Shown one piece after another: positions 1-10,737 of a DNA stretch of 64,000 nucleotides. Every line of letters starts with the position of its first letter. Position 1 is the first letter of the stretch. Origin of the DNA: Acidovorax radicis N35 (GTDB lineage: Bacteria > Pseudomonadota > Gammaproteobacteria > Burkholderiales > Burkholderiaceae_C); contig NZ_AFBG01000019.1 of the NCBI RefSeq assembly GCF_000204195.1, forward strand, positions 372,001 through 436,000, read 5' to 3'. The notes below the pieces were generated by a model that did no database searches, was not told the origin of the DNA, and saw nothing but the letters and a program-made list of their open reading frames with translations. The translations under genes and the position numbers were made by a program.

Positions 1-378
1 CGCCATCACCGCTTTAGTGTGCGGTGTAATTTTTCGCCGAATATCTTCGGGGTCAACCTGCCAGGTGGCTTGTAGTGAATCCACAAACACGGGTGTCGCG
101 CCCGTCTGGATGATGGTGTTGACCGAAGCAATGTAGGTGAAGGTTGGCACAATCACTTCGTCACCTGGACCAATTCCCAACGCGGCCAAGGCCAGATGAA
201 TGGCCACAGTGCCATTGCAAACACTGGTTGCCCCCCCTGGCGCGCCCACATATTTTGCAAAGGCCGACTCAAATCTGCCGATGAACTCTCCTTTGGACGA
301 AATCCAAGTGGAATCCAGGCATTGATTGACGTATTCTTTTTCGCGACCGTTGAAGTAGGGTTGATATACAGGAATCAT
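1..378 (-). CDS. per: GDP-perosamine synthase, partial (DegT/DnrJ/EryC1 aminotransferase)
   Basis: N-terminal 126 codons of a PLP-dependent sugar aminotransferase; the rest lies beyond the window edge. The start is MIPVYQPYFNGREKEYVNQC, followed by STWISSKGEFI, a CNGTVAIHLALAALGI block and EVIVPTFTYIASVN. These match the opening of E. coli O157 Per/RfbE as I remember it. The enzyme transaminates GDP-4-keto-6-deoxymannose to GDP-perosamine for O-antigen. The gene begins 10 bp after gmd, which makes its substrate, so the pair is almost certainly co-transcribed. The catalytic lysine lies outside the window. The substrate call rests on the gmd context plus N-terminal similarity; another 4-keto-sugar aminotransferase is the alternative. 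Confidence 0.82.
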   Translation of the reverse strand, partial: MIPVYQPYFNGREKEYVNQCLDSTWISSKGEFIGRFESAFAKYVGAPGGATSVCNGTVAIHLALAALGIGPGDEVIVPTFTYIASVNTIIQTGATPVFVDSLQATWQVDPEDIRRKITPHTKAVMA

Positions 379-388
379 GCCTGGCCGA

Positions 389-1480
389 TCATTCGTGATG
401 GTTGAAGTATTTGAAACCATTCTGTTTGACCAACTCGTCGCGTTGCGCCTCCTTGAGGTCTTCCCGCATCATTTCAGACACCAGCTCTGAAAAAGTGGTG
501 ATTGGCACCCACCCAAGCTTTTGCTTTGCCTTGCTAGGATCCCCAAGCAGGGTTTCGACCTCTGAGGGGCGGAAATACCTGGGATCAACCGCCACAATAC
601 ACTTACCGGTTGCCGAGTCGTAGCCTTTTTCCTCGACACCCTTGCCCTGCCATTGGATATGAATGTCGATTTCTTTCGCTGCGAGATCCACAAATTCACG
701 CACTGAGTGCTGTTCTCCGGTTGCGATCACGAAATCTTCTGCTGTTTCCTGCTGCAGCATAAGCCATTGCATTTCGACATAGTCACGTGCATGGCCCCAA
801 TCGCGCAGGGCATTCATGTTTCCAAGGTACAGGCACTCCTGCAATCCCAGCTTGATTCTCGCAAGTGCGCGGGTGATCTTGCGGGTCACGAAAGTCTCGC
901 CTCGCAATGGAGATTCGTGGTTGAACAAAATACCATTGCACGCATACATGCCATACGCTTCGCGGTAGTTCACTGTGATCCAGTAGGCGTACATCTTTGC
1001 CACTGCATACGGAGACCGTGGGTAAAACGGGGTGGTTTCCTTTTGAGGCACTTCCTGCACTAGGCCATAGAGCTCAGAGGTAGATGCTTGGTAAAAACGG
1101 GACTTTTTCTCCAAGCCTGCAATACGTACGGCTTCCAACAGGCGCAACGTTCCCAATGCATCAGAATTGGCGGTGTACTCAGGCTCTTCGAACGAAACTG
1201 CCACATGGCTTTGGGCTGCAAGGTTGTAGATTTCGTCCGGCTGAACCTGCTGAACAATGCGAATAAGACTGGACGAATCTGTCAAATCCCCATAATGGAG
1301 TGTCAAATCCAGCCCTTCGCTATGTGGGTCGTGATACAAATGGTCAATGCGATCTGTATTAAATAGCGAAGCCCGCCGACGAATGCCGTGAACTGAATAC
1401 CCCTTACTAAGCAGCAATTCGGCCAAATATGCTCCATCCTGCCCGGTAATGCCTGTTATAAGCGCTATCTTTTTCTTCAA
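389..1480 (-). CDS. gmd: GDP-mannose 4,6-dehydratase
   Basis: Converts GDP-D-mannose to GDP-4-keto-6-deoxymannose in the cytoplasm, the branch point for perosamine, fucose and rhamnose. The 363-aa product is full length for Gmd. It shows the Rossmann glycine motif [13 protein letters not shown] (residues 9-21), the family signature [19 protein letters not shown], an STSELYG segment, and the YxxxK pair in [15 protein letters not shown]. The start codon is TTG, preceded by GGAGAG. It lies between manC (upstream, supplies GDP-mannose) and the perosamine synthase (downstream), giving the linear pathway manC-gmd-per on one strand. Confidence 0.95.
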   Translation of the reverse strand: MKKKIALITGITGQDGAYLAELLLSKGYSVHGIRRRASLFNTDRIDHLYHDPHSEGLDLTLHYGDLTDSSSLIRIVQQVQPDEIYNLAAQSHVAVSFEEPEYTANSDALGTLRLLEAVRIAGLEKKSRFYQASTSELYGLVQEVPQKETTPFYPRSPYAVAKMYAYWITVNYREAYGMYACNGILFNHESPLRGETFVTRKITRALARIKLGLQECLYLGNMNALRDWGHARDYVEMQWLMLQQETAEDFVIATGEQHSVREFVDLAAKEIDIHIQWQGKGVEEKGYDSATGKCIVAVDPRYFRPSEVETLLGDPSKAKQKLGWVPITTFSELVSEMMREDLKEAQRDELVKQNGFKYFNHHE

Positions 1481-1509
1481 TTCACTCTCCTGGATACTGA
1501 TTTATTAAG

Positions 1510-2964
1510 TTAAGAGGACATTCGCCCATAGCTATCGTCATATCTCACGATATCGTCCTCCCCCAGATAACTTCCCGACTGGACCTCAATGATCTCCAAC
1601 GGTACCTTCCCGGGGTTGGAAAGTCGGTGAATGTGGCCCACGGGGATATAAGTCGATTCGTTCTCACCCAACAGGAAAACCTTCTCGCCGTTGGTGACTT
1701 GGGCCGTTCCTTTGACAACCACCCAGTGTTCGGCACGGTGGTGATGCATTTGCAAGCTAAGACTCGCGCCGGGGTTCACCACGATGCGCTTGACCTGGAA
1801 GCGCTCCCCGCTGTCAATGCTGTCGTACCAGCCCCATGGCCGGTGCACCTTCCGGTGTGTATCCGCCAAGGCGCGCTTTTGCGCCTTGAGATGCGCCACG
1901 ATGTGCTTGACGCTCTGAGTTTGCGATTTGTCGGCAACAAGAACCGCATCGGGTGTCTCAATCACCACGATATTCCTCAGGCCGACACCTGCAACCAGTC
2001 GACTGCGCGCCATCACTAGCGAGCCCGTCGAATCGGTTAACACAGCATCCCCCACAATGGCGTTGTCATTGGCATCGTGCCCAAGGACTTGCCACAACGC
2101 ATCCCAGGCCCCCAGATCAGACCATCCAGCCTGCAACGGCACGACACATGCAGGGATTCCTAGATCAGGACGCTTAGGCAGGTGCTCCATCACCGCATAG
2201 TCAATGGAGTCTGACGGACAGGCTGAGAACGCCGCCACATCAGGCCGTACAAAATCCAGATCGCACTGGGCGTCGGCCATCGCACGGGTGCAGGCCTGCA
2301 GGATTTCAGGTTTGCATGCGTCCAACGCTTTTAGCCAAACACTCGCGCGCACCATGAACAGCCCACTGTTCCACAAGTATTCCCCAGAGTCGACGTACCG
2401 CTGAGCGGTATCCCCGTCAGGCTTTTCTGCAAAGTTGGCGACCCGATAGGAACCCTGCTGATATTCGGCGCCGCGCTGAATGTACCCATACCCTGTTTCA
2501 GGCCGGTCCGCCACAATGCCAAAAGTGACCATGGCACCTTGTACAGCCACCTCCATGGCTTGCAGGATTGCCACATGCAAGGCGGCCCGATCAGTGAACA
2601 CGTGGTCCGCCGGCATGGCCAAAAGTATGGGGTCAGCCCCGTCGGAGCCCGCCTGTAACGCAGCAAGAGTGAGCGCTGGTGCTGTATTTCGGCCAAATGG
2701 TTCCAGCACGATGCGTGCGTCATCCACTTGCGCAGCCACCAGTTGGCTGGCTGCAAGAAAACGATGCTCGACATTACAGACGAGCACAGGCGGCGCCAAC
2801 GACACGCATTCCGCCAAGCCATGCAAGCGCAGAACGGTGTCTTGAAGCATTGTGAATTCACCGTCAAACGCAAGAAACTGCTTTGGGTAGGCTTCACGCG
2901 ACAAAGGCCACAGCCGGGTGCCAGAACCTCCACACAAGACGACAGGAACCAGTGTGTGCTTCAT
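1510..2964 (-). CDS. manC: Mannose-1-phosphate guanylyltransferase / mannose-6-phosphate isomerase
   Basis: Bifunctional enzyme of GDP-mannose synthesis, 484 aa, the usual size of the ManC/CpsB/AlgA type. The N-terminal nucleotidyltransferase has the signature GGSGTRLWPLSREAYPK (about residues 12-28) and an EKPD substrate loop, here preceded by Ala instead of the common Val. The C-terminal cupin isomerase domain starts around VHRPWGWYDSID and holds the metal-binding QMHHHRAEHW motif and GHIHRLSNPG. It is the first gene of the manC-gmd-per group, 29 bp ahead of gmd. The start is ATG at 2964. Confidence 0.94.
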   Translation of the reverse strand: MKHTLVPVVLCGGSGTRLWPLSREAYPKQFLAFDGEFTMLQDTVLRLHGLAECVSLAPPVLVCNVEHRFLAASQLVAAQVDDARIVLEPFGRNTAPALTLAALQAGSDGADPILLAMPADHVFTDRAALHVAILQAMEVAVQGAMVTFGIVADRPETGYGYIQRGAEYQQGSYRVANFAEKPDGDTAQRYVDSGEYLWNSGLFMVRASVWLKALDACKPEILQACTRAMADAQCDLDFVRPDVAAFSACPSDSIDYAVMEHLPKRPDLGIPACVVPLQAGWSDLGAWDALWQVLGHDANDNAIVGDAVLTDSTGSLVMARSRLVAGVGLRNIVVIETPDAVLVADKSQTQSVKHIVAHLKAQKRALADTHRKVHRPWGWYDSIDSGERFQVKRIVVNPGASLSLQMHHHRAEHWVVVKGTAQVTNGEKVFLLGENESTYIPVGHIHRLSNPGKVPLEIIEVQSGSYLGEDDIVRYDDSYGRMSS

Positions 2965-3655
2965 GAAAAGGGGATAAGAAGGAAAGCGTCAGTGTTCGCC
3001 GCGGCCCAGCCCGCTTGGAAACTGAACAAGTCAAAAAAGGGGTGCGTCGTGAAGGCGGACCTTGCGAAAGGCGCGTATAAGAGACCAAGGCGCCGGTGTA
3101 GCTCTCCGGCACTTCTTTAACGCATTGTATCTTTGCTCATATACGCGCCAGCCAGGGTTACATCGGGTTTCCTTCTCCGGTGCTGAACAGGGTGGGGCAC
3201 ATAATGATTTAACGGAAATTGTCCGCTAGGCCCCACTGGCGAAGAAGTTGGCTGAAACCCCCATGGTCTGTAACTGCTCAGCCATGCGTTCATGGGTGTT
3301 GCCATAGATCGAGTCAGTGCACAGCCCACTGTTGCAGCGCTGTGGCTCCCTCGGAACCCGCAGCATGCATCAATGTATGAGCCTGCCCGTCCGCCCAAGC
3401 TGGGCTCACGACGCTGGCCCATGCACCCCCCTAAAACCCCGCAGTGCCAAGGAATCCCCGCAGCTCCAAGGTCTCTCTGCCCACCAAGAAGTCAGGCCAG
3501 GGCATGCCCGCTCAACCATCGAAAAACAAGTCGCTGTCAAAGACAGGTTCCAGGATCTACGCGCCAGTTGGGTAAGACGGAGCTAGCACACTTCAGGCCG
3601 ATGTTGATCGGCCTACTGAAAACTCAGGTTTTTCCTTTTTTAACCGAACAGGCAC
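2965..3655. other. Intergenic stretch, no convincing full gene
   Basis: About 690 bp between manC and the small secreted protein gene. Long frames here (for example one on the minus strand at 3117-3422) have low-complexity, shadow-like composition. The one protein-like piece is the short minus-strand frame at 3226-3366, listed separately. A perfect 8-bp inverted repeat AGGCCGAT/ATCGGCCT lies at about 3596-3615, just past the end of the downstream minus-strand gene, without an adjacent T run. Confidence 0.5.
3226..3366 (-). pseudogene. Short protein-like ORF, possible gene relic
   Basis: A 46-codon minus-strand frame starting ATG at 3366 and ending TAG. Its C-terminal part (containing IYGNTHERMAEQLQTMG and ending NFFASGA) has the residue mix of a real protein, unlike the other frames here. 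I do not recognise the family. It may be the tail of a decayed gene from the polysaccharide locus, or a small unannotated protein. No ribosome binding site is obvious. Confidence 0.25.
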
Positions 3656-3982
3656 TCAATCAGAAGTGGCATACAGAACATCTTCACGATCACCCCAGTT
3701 GTTACAGGCATTGTTGCCAAAAACGGATACCGTCCTGTCTTGCGCCTGGGCAGACAACAACAAGGCATAGATAGTTTTCCCTTGGGCTGTGGCGAGATTG
3801 ATAGCCCATTGGTTATTGTTACCACATGATGGTGAGCCAGTTTTAACGCCTGCCGTGAAAAACAGGAAATTGCTGGAATTTATAATCAGCGTGGTTACCT
3901 TACCAGACGAAGATCCTGCCTGCGCACTGCATGCAATCATTGCCACGCCGGTGGCAATAGCGATTTTCTTGAAAATTTTCAT
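3656..3982 (-). CDS. Small secreted protein of unknown function
   Basis: A 108-aa product with a clear Sec signal peptide (MKIFKKIAIATGVAMIACSAQA, cut after AQA), leaving a mature chain of about 86 aa with two cysteines (SPSCG and NNACNN) that could form a disulfide. The mature part has a KVTTLIINSS start and an IYALLLSAQAQ segment. It resembles a family of small exported gammaproteobacterial proteins with no assigned function, but I cannot name it. It begins 9 bp after the stop of the secreted metalloprotease, so the two are probably co-transcribed. An inhibitor, chaperone or accessory subunit for the protease is possible but is inference only. Confidence 0.7.
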   Translation of the reverse strand: MKIFKKIAIATGVAMIACSAQAGSSSGKVTTLIINSSNFLFFTAGVKTGSPSCGNNNQWAINLATAQGKTIYALLLSAQAQDRTVSVFGNNACNNWGDREDVLYATSD

Positions 3983-3991
3983 ATAAACCCC

Positions 3992-6280
3992 TCAGTCTAA
4001 AAGAAGTTGCAGTATCGGCGCCATATTTATCAGTCTCTTATGGTAGGTCGCGGCCAAGGTAACCCCACTGTATTGACTATCACCACGCAGCATGACATGG
4101 TAGGTTCCTGCGGTCGGGGTGGGGAAGGTGCAGGTCTCCTCGTTTCCCACCGCAAAAGGCCTGCAGTCATATGAAGCGGTAGTTGGCACTTGGCCAAATT
4201 TGACATAGAGGTCCACATCTCCAATACCCCCGCTGATCTGGATGACAAGATTTTTTGCGCCGGAAGGAACCACAACACTGCGGTACTGAACCGAGCCCGC
4301 AGTGCCCGTCAGATTCGTCTCCAACAATGGGGTTGTTGCACGCCCGCCTCCGCTGCTGGAATTGAAGTTTGCAGTCACAGTGGTGTTTGCATTTACGGTG
4401 AATGAGCAAGCACCTGTTCCACTGCAGCTCCCACCACTCCAGCCGACAAATGAGCTTCCTGCAGCGGGGCTCGCCGTCAGCGTCGCAATGGTGCCAGGAG
4501 CAAGTGACTCTGTACAAGTACTACCGCAGTTGAGCAATCCTCCTGCACGACTTACGGTGCCAGTCCCAGTCCCGATTTTCGCGACAGACAGTACGCCTTG
4601 GGGAGTTGGAATGAATGTGGCCGTCACATTCCGCGCCACACTCATCGTGACAGTACACACACCGGTACCCGAGCAAGCACCTCCCCATCCGGAAAATGTG
4701 TACCCCGTTCCAACGGATGCAGATAACGTGACAATAGTGCCCGCAGCGTAACTTTCGTTGCAGTCCACACCACAATTAATACCTGCCGGAGAGCTGGTTA
4801 CCGTGCCTGTTCCCGTTTTGCTAACGCTCAGATCGAAGGTACCTGAAGCATCCAGCGGCAGCTTTGATTGCGCTTGATCCGACATCACAGTTGGAACACG
4901 GCCAGCATTTACCCCATAGACGTGATTGGTTCCAAAAGTCCATGTGATGTTGCTCATCCCCCCATTGAGCAGATGGCAGTAACTCATGATGGTCCCGTTT
5001 CCCTGACCTGCGCCCCCTCCAGTGGTTGAGGATGCGCCAGGCAAAAAGCCCAACCGTCCGGCGCCCCCAAGGGCAATTCCGCACTGCCCAGTAGCATTTC
5101 CCGAATAGCAGCAATCGATTGCACCACCGGTATTAGGTGACGGAGCAATATAGGGATTGTCGTAGTCATGCGTATGTGAACTACCAAATGCATGTCCAAT
5201 CTCGTGGGCAACTACGACCGAATCCCAGATGACCTGCGGGTTCGACGGATTGAAATCTCCCTCGATATTTGCACTAACGCCATAAGCCGTACTTTGGTTG
5301 GAGAGGCTACCCACATAAGCTATCCCACCCCCAGAATTTTTCCCGCTAAGTAAATGAACATGGTGCCGCGAAACAGAGGCATTTGCCCCGGCATTCCAGA
5401 AGGCTTGCAACTCGTTGAGCATCGCGCCAGTGGCTGTCTGGGTCCAAGGATCGGCAGATGTTGTGCGAATTACTATTTGCTTGAGATTGAAACGGGTGGA
5501 TATTTCTGCTTGGTACCGACTACCCACATAGGTAAGCAGATTGGTCACATATGTGAATGCAGCAGATTCAGAGCCAAAATTTTGATAAAACTCGTAGTCG
5601 CTATCAATGATGATATCCGCACGCCGAGGGCTGCCTGCTTTCTCTTCACCCAAAATTTTTTGAGAATTTTCCCTGCCAGTTTTGAGCAAATTTTCAATCC
5701 CGAGCTTCTTCTGGCTCGGGTCGGATTGAAGAAAATCTGGACTTACACCGCAAGAAAACTCTCGATTGACAAAATCCTTCTGATGATTCACCAAGCGTGA
5801 AACAGCAGCACCCGCACCGTTGCCGCGAACAGGAAGCAGTTCATTGACAACCGTTTCCTTCCCGCGGTGAATGATGGTGCGAATTTCTCCCTTGGGGGAT
5901 ACCGTTACAAAAGCATAACTATCGGGATTGCCTTCGAGCGTGCCCACAAAATGTGCGCTGGTAGCCAATGGAAAGGCACGAGATCCCTTTTCATCGACAA
6001 CAATAAATTGTGTTTCACCGCTGATGACTTCTGAACGCCGAAGCCTGAGATTCACTACCGAAGGAACTTCATCGTTAATTTTTAGATTTTCAATGAGCAA
6101 CGCTTCGCCAGGCTTGGTATCCATTGCGGTGAGCGCAAGCTTCTCCGTCGGCGGCTCTCCCGGTGTGAGTTGCAGAATCTGCTGGGCTTGAGCTGCCGCC
6201 AGAAAGAGCGTCAACACTGCAAGGGTTACCGATCTTGTGGACTGCCATCTCATTTTATTGAACATCTTTTTAGTTCTCAT
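3992..6280 (-). CDS. Secreted M12-type zinc metalloprotease with bacterial repeats and PPC domain
   Basis: A 762-aa exported protease. Order of parts: N-terminal signal peptide ending near AQAQQ (residue 34); a propeptide-like region to about 220; a reprolysin-like catalytic domain with the extended zinc motif HEIGHAFGSSH at 359-369 and a downstream IMSYCHLL Met-turn; two InlB-like bacterial repeats of about 75 aa with paired cysteines (GINCGVDCNES and LLNCGSTCTES, about 485-645); and a C-terminal pre-peptidase domain (about 655-745) containing GDVDLYVKFG. PPC domains are typical of secreted proteases and are often removed after export. Two N-terminal methionines (residues 1 and 6) could start it. 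It precedes the small secreted gene and lies in a low-GC block. The substrate is unknown. The window's type II secretion system is a plausible export route. Confidence 0.9.
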   Translation of the reverse strand: MRTKKMFNKMRWQSTRSVTLAVLTLFLAAAQAQQILQLTPGEPPTEKLALTAMDTKPGEALLIENLKINDEVPSVVNLRLRRSEVISGETQFIVVDEKGSRAFPLATSAHFVGTLEGNPDSYAFVTVSPKGEIRTIIHRGKETVVNELLPVRGNGAGAAVSRLVNHQKDFVNREFSCGVSPDFLQSDPSQKKLGIENLLKTGRENSQKILGEEKAGSPRRADIIIDSDYEFYQNFGSESAAFTYVTNLLTYVGSRYQAEISTRFNLKQIVIRTTSADPWTQTATGAMLNELQAFWNAGANASVSRHHVHLLSGKNSGGGIAYVGSLSNQSTAYGVSANIEGDFNPSNPQVIWDSVVVAHEIGHAFGSSHTHDYDNPYIAPSPNTGGAIDCCYSGNATGQCGIALGGAGRLGFLPGASSTTGGGAGQGNGTIMSYCHLLNGGMSNITWTFGTNHVYGVNAGRVPTVMSDQAQSKLPLDASGTFDLSVSKTGTGTVTSSPAGINCGVDCNESYAAGTIVTLSASVGTGYTFSGWGGACSGTGVCTVTMSVARNVTATFIPTPQGVLSVAKIGTGTGTVSRAGGLLNCGSTCTESLAPGTIATLTASPAAGSSFVGWSGGSCSGTGACSFTVNANTTVTANFNSSSGGGRATTPLLETNLTGTAGSVQYRSVVVPSGAKNLVIQISGGIGDVDLYVKFGQVPTTASYDCRPFAVGNEETCTFPTPTAGTYHVMLRGDSQYSGVTLAATYHKRLINMAPILQLLLD

Positions 6281-6730
6281 AGTGATTGAGGATCACTAAA
6301 TCAATTAGCGGCCCCTCGAGACACCCTCTCCAGCACGCGGGATTTCCAGTCCATAGGCTTCAATTAAAAAATTTAACGCAAATTCACGAATGCAGCAAGA
6401 GCATCGTCACTAGCTAAGCTCTACTGAGCAGGCTTGAGCCAGACGGGCCACAAATCCTGTCGCGTTGTACAGCGCCACTGATGTGGCTCACAAGAGTCTC
6501 CTCTGCTCTGCCATCCGCCCCCCCGCCAAACCACGCCGTTTGGCCGGTAGTGTGTGGTTGCAACCCATCATTCAGTTCTCTTCCATAAACTGCCAAGCCC
6601 CGCCAAAACCGAGACCGCAGAGTGGTACCTGCACCAGCCCCCTTAGCGCGAAAAAACACAACGACATAGGCGCACATCAATGCTTGCCATGCGTATCAAA
6701 ACACTTATTCAAACCAAGCCAAGGCAGGAA
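6281..6730. other. Intergenic stretch, nothing recognised
   Basis: About 450 bp upstream of the metalloprotease and downstream of the sulfotransferase gene. No RNA gene, strong terminator or protein-like frame was found. Composition varies from AT-rich (6360-6420) to GC-rich. It should contain the promoter for the metalloprotease operon, but no convincing -35/-10 pair could be chosen. Confidence 0.4.
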
Positions 6731-8056
6731 TTACTTGATATGAAATCTCGCTAAGACAGACTGCAGCGCTTGCATCAAACGCCACGATCGTGATTCGACG
6801 ATATGCGAGTAAACCTGGCGAAGCTGGATATGACTTGCTTCCAGATGTGCAAGTTGCGCTCGAACCATGCCATTGACAGCCTCGGCCTCCATGGAGCGTG
6901 CCTGCTGCACCTCCAAAGCTTTTTGATTCGCCTCGGACGCCTGCAAATGCATGATTTCGATTTGCTGTAGCTGCTCGCGCAATTGCTCGCTTTCGCTCTG
7001 TATTCTCTTGTTTTCGATTTCCAGTCTTGAGAGGCTCAACCGCAAGGCCTGATATTCCTCCTGGGAGGGCTGCTGCTTCGAAGACCTGCTTCCCTGAGGA
7101 CGATCACCAGTATTTTCCCCAGCGAACCACTTGTACGCATAGACGGGCATGGAGCCAGAACGCCACTCTTGGAGACGCTCCTTGAAGAGTTGGCAAGCAT
7201 ATTCATAAAGCTGCTGATCGTATTTGACCTGCTCCGCAATTATACCTCTCACGTGTTGAGTCACCTCATCAACAACAATGCGAGATCTGTTTTCCTTTTC
7301 TCTGGCAATTCCATAATCCAAAAAATCCGGAACCATCAATCGCAAGAGCTCCAATGATTCCATAAAATTCTCAGTAATCCCAAAAAAATCAAATGTATTT
7401 AGATTTTCCTTTGCACTTTTCAGGTGCTCCTCCATATCCCCTCCCAAGTACGTGGAGAGACAAATTGTTTGTTGATTGCCCAACGCCCCATCAAAGATTA
7501 TTGGATTACCAGAACACACAAATTCTTCCAAAGATGCCTGCTGCGCAAAAATCAGTGCGTCGCGCTCTGAGGATGTCGCCACTTTATAATGTGGATCGTC
7601 AGGATGAAAGTTGTTCTCGTCGTGCCATGATTTGTACTGCGAAATTGTCCGGTTCACCGGATCACGGACAAAGGTAGCCGTAAACGCATTGGGGCAAAAG
7701 CGTAGTAAATTTTGATAATGAAAATGCCCGAAGACAAATGACGATAATGCTTCTTTCTTGAAATACGCCTCAAGCGATTCTGACTCACCATCCACACCAA
7801 CACCAGTAAATGCCCTAGAAGATGCAAAGCCTCCTCCCTGGGAAATCATGTAATTTTCAAATGCCGTTCCCGAGCATTTCGGTATATGCACAAATGCAAA
7901 GGGAGCCTTGGCACTGGATGGCGGGTCTATTTGGTCACTGCAGGTTGTGCGTCTACATTCTTCATTCTGCATAGTGAATAATAATTGAATCTCTTCAAGG
8001 AGATGATTAAAAGCAAGATGCCAGTAGAGCCATGGTCGATTTCGTAAAAAATCCAA
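6731..8056 (-). CDS. Sulfotransferase-family protein with C-terminal coiled coil
   Basis: A 441-aa protein. Residues 53-70 (FAFVHIPKCSGTAFENYM) form the 5'-phosphosulfate loop of Sulfotransfer_2-type, PAPS-dependent enzymes. FVRDPVNRTISQYKSWHD near residue 130 is the 3'-phosphate loop. Residues from about 330 to 405 are Gln/Glu/Leu-rich heptads, predicting a long coiled coil. This architecture is seen in proteins that modify surface glycans. The annotated start is TTG at 8056; ATG at 7972 (residue 29) keeps the whole catalytic domain and is a fair alternative. Neither has a good ribosome binding site. The gene is markedly AT-rich compared with groEL next door, suggesting transfer. The acceptor is unknown. 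Confidence 0.8.
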   Translation of the reverse strand: MDFLRNRPWLYWHLAFNHLLEEIQLLFTMQNEECRRTTCSDQIDPPSSAKAPFAFVHIPKCSGTAFENYMISQGGGFASSRAFTGVGVDGESESLEAYFKKEALSSFVFGHFHYQNLLRFCPNAFTATFVRDPVNRTISQYKSWHDENNFHPDDPHYKVATSSERDALIFAQQASLEEFVCSGNPIIFDGALGNQQTICLSTYLGGDMEEHLKSAKENLNTFDFFGITENFMESLELLRLMVPDFLDYGIAREKENRSRIVVDEVTQHVRGIIAEQVKYDQQLYEYACQLFKERLQEWRSGSMPVYAYKWFAGENTGDRPQGSRSSKQQPSQEEYQALRLSLSRLEIENKRIQSESEQLREQLQQIEIMHLQASEANQKALEVQQARSMEAEAVNGMVRAQLAHLEASHIQLRQVYSHIVESRSWRLMQALQSVLARFHIK

Positions 8057-8512
8057 ACGATATCTGGTTAACGACCGTGCCCGGCCACCTCATGGAAGCC
8101 AAGTCTAATCATTGGGACGTTGGCACTCCACGTCAAAAACCTTGTGGACAACCCCGCATCGCCCGACGACCCACGGCAGATAGCGGCAGTGGAGGATGCA
8201 AGAGTTCACGATGTCCGCGTAAAACGCACGGTCTGGACTACGTCAGCGGGCTCGATCACATGCCATCGCACCCGCCTTCTAGGGCGTCACAGATAGACGC
8301 CAACTGGGGGACCCGGTGGTAGACCCTTCTGCAGCGAGGATCCACAGTGCTTCCCGGCCTACACATCTGCACTAGATACGAAACGGCCGGGCAACCAGAG
8401 CCATGCGGCTGCAAAGAGGCGGAGTTCCCGACTCCGATAGATCGATGACAACCCCCACCCCTCTGACTGCGCCCGCAACGCATCCGAAGAAATCGGGAAA
8501 TGCCTTGGACGT
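8057..8512. other. Intergenic stretch upstream of groESL promoter
   Basis: About 450 bp with no recognised gene. Short frames on both strands lack protein-like composition and ribosome binding sites. This is where the low-GC polysaccharide block gives way to the high-GC core genome. Confidence 0.4.
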
Positions 8513-8539
8513 CTTGAAACCGCCACAAATGCCCGTATC
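8513..8539 (+). promoter_or_regulatory. Sigma-32-like heat-shock promoter of groESL
   Basis: CTTGAAA at 8513-8519 is followed after 12 bp by CCCGTATC at 8532-8539. This fits the sigma-32 pattern CTTGAAA / CCCCATNT with the spacing I recall for the E. coli groE promoter. The predicted start falls at the left arm of the CIRCE element, so repressor binding would block initiation. Confidence 0.7.
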
Positions 8540-8540
8540 A

Positions 8541-8567
8541 TTAGCACTCACCACAGACGAGTGCTAA
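8541..8567 (+). promoter_or_regulatory. CIRCE operator (HrcA site) of groESL
   Basis: A perfect inverted repeat: TTAGCACTC at 8541-8549, nine-base spacer, GAGTGCTAA at 8559-8567. This is the canonical CIRCE sequence without mismatch. It is bound by the heat-shock repressor HrcA, whose gene is not in this window. Confidence 0.97.
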
Positions 8568-8655
8568 CACCACCTTGCCTGTCGGAAGTTTGGTAGCGCC
8601 TGGGTCTCCAGACGCTGAGTAAGTCAGCTTTTTTACTGAAAACAGGAGCATTGCA

Positions 8656-8946
8656 ATGAACCTTCGCCCTCTGCACGATCGCGTGATCGTCAAGCGTATC
8701 GAAAGCGAAACCACGACCGCCTCCGGCATCGTGATCCCTGACAACGCCGCTGAAAAGCCCGATCAAGGTGAAGTGCTGGCCGTCGGCCCCGGCAAGAAGA
8801 ATGACAAGGGCGACCTGATCGCCCTGAACGTGAAGGTCGGTGACCGCGTTCTGTTCGGCAAGTACTCGGGCCAGACCGTTAAGGTCAACGGCGATGAGCT
8901 GCTGGTCATGAAGGAAGACGATTTGTTTGCAGTGGTTGAGAAGTAA
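8656..8946 (+). CDS. groES: Co-chaperonin GroES
   Basis: The 96-aa Hsp10 subunit that caps the GroEL chamber as a heptamer. The sequence opens [19 protein letters not shown] and contains the mobile-loop region ([10 protein letters not shown]) and the [11 protein letters not shown] segment. The length is standard. An AGGAGC Shine-Dalgarno lies just upstream. It is controlled by the sigma-32-like promoter and CIRCE above and followed by groEL after 91 bp. That gap contains a copy of the palindromic repeat described elsewhere. Confidence 0.98.
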   Translation: MNLRPLHDRVIVKRIESETTTASGIVIPDNAAEKPDQGEVLAVGPGKKNDKGDLIALNVKVGDRVLFGKYSGQTVKVNGDELLVMKEDDLFAVVEK

Positions 8947-8969
8947 TTTCCACCCCTGATTCACTCACT

Positions 8970-9011
8970 TTTTCATAGCTTCTAACGCTTACTGGATAAG
9001 CGCTAGCAGCC
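8970..9011 (+). repeat. Palindromic repeat family 1, copy in groES-groEL gap
   Basis: Layout: T-rich stretch and ATAGCT, then ACGCTTACTGGATAAGCG (a hairpin arm pair) and a CTAGCAGCC tail. It lies in the 91-bp space between groES and groEL, so both genes are read through it on the shared transcript. Confidence 0.7.
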
Positions 9012-9028
9012 AATTTGAACCAATTTAG

Positions 9029-10690
<1,662 letters not shown>

Positions 10691-10737
10691 TGGCCAGCCG
10701 CTCCGTGTGGAACCCAGGTTCTGCCCGGTAGTGCACA

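Noticed and set aside
3117..3422. A 101-codon minus-strand frame between manC and the small secreted gene.
   Set aside because: No ribosome binding site or recognised motif. A shorter frame in another phase looks more protein-like.
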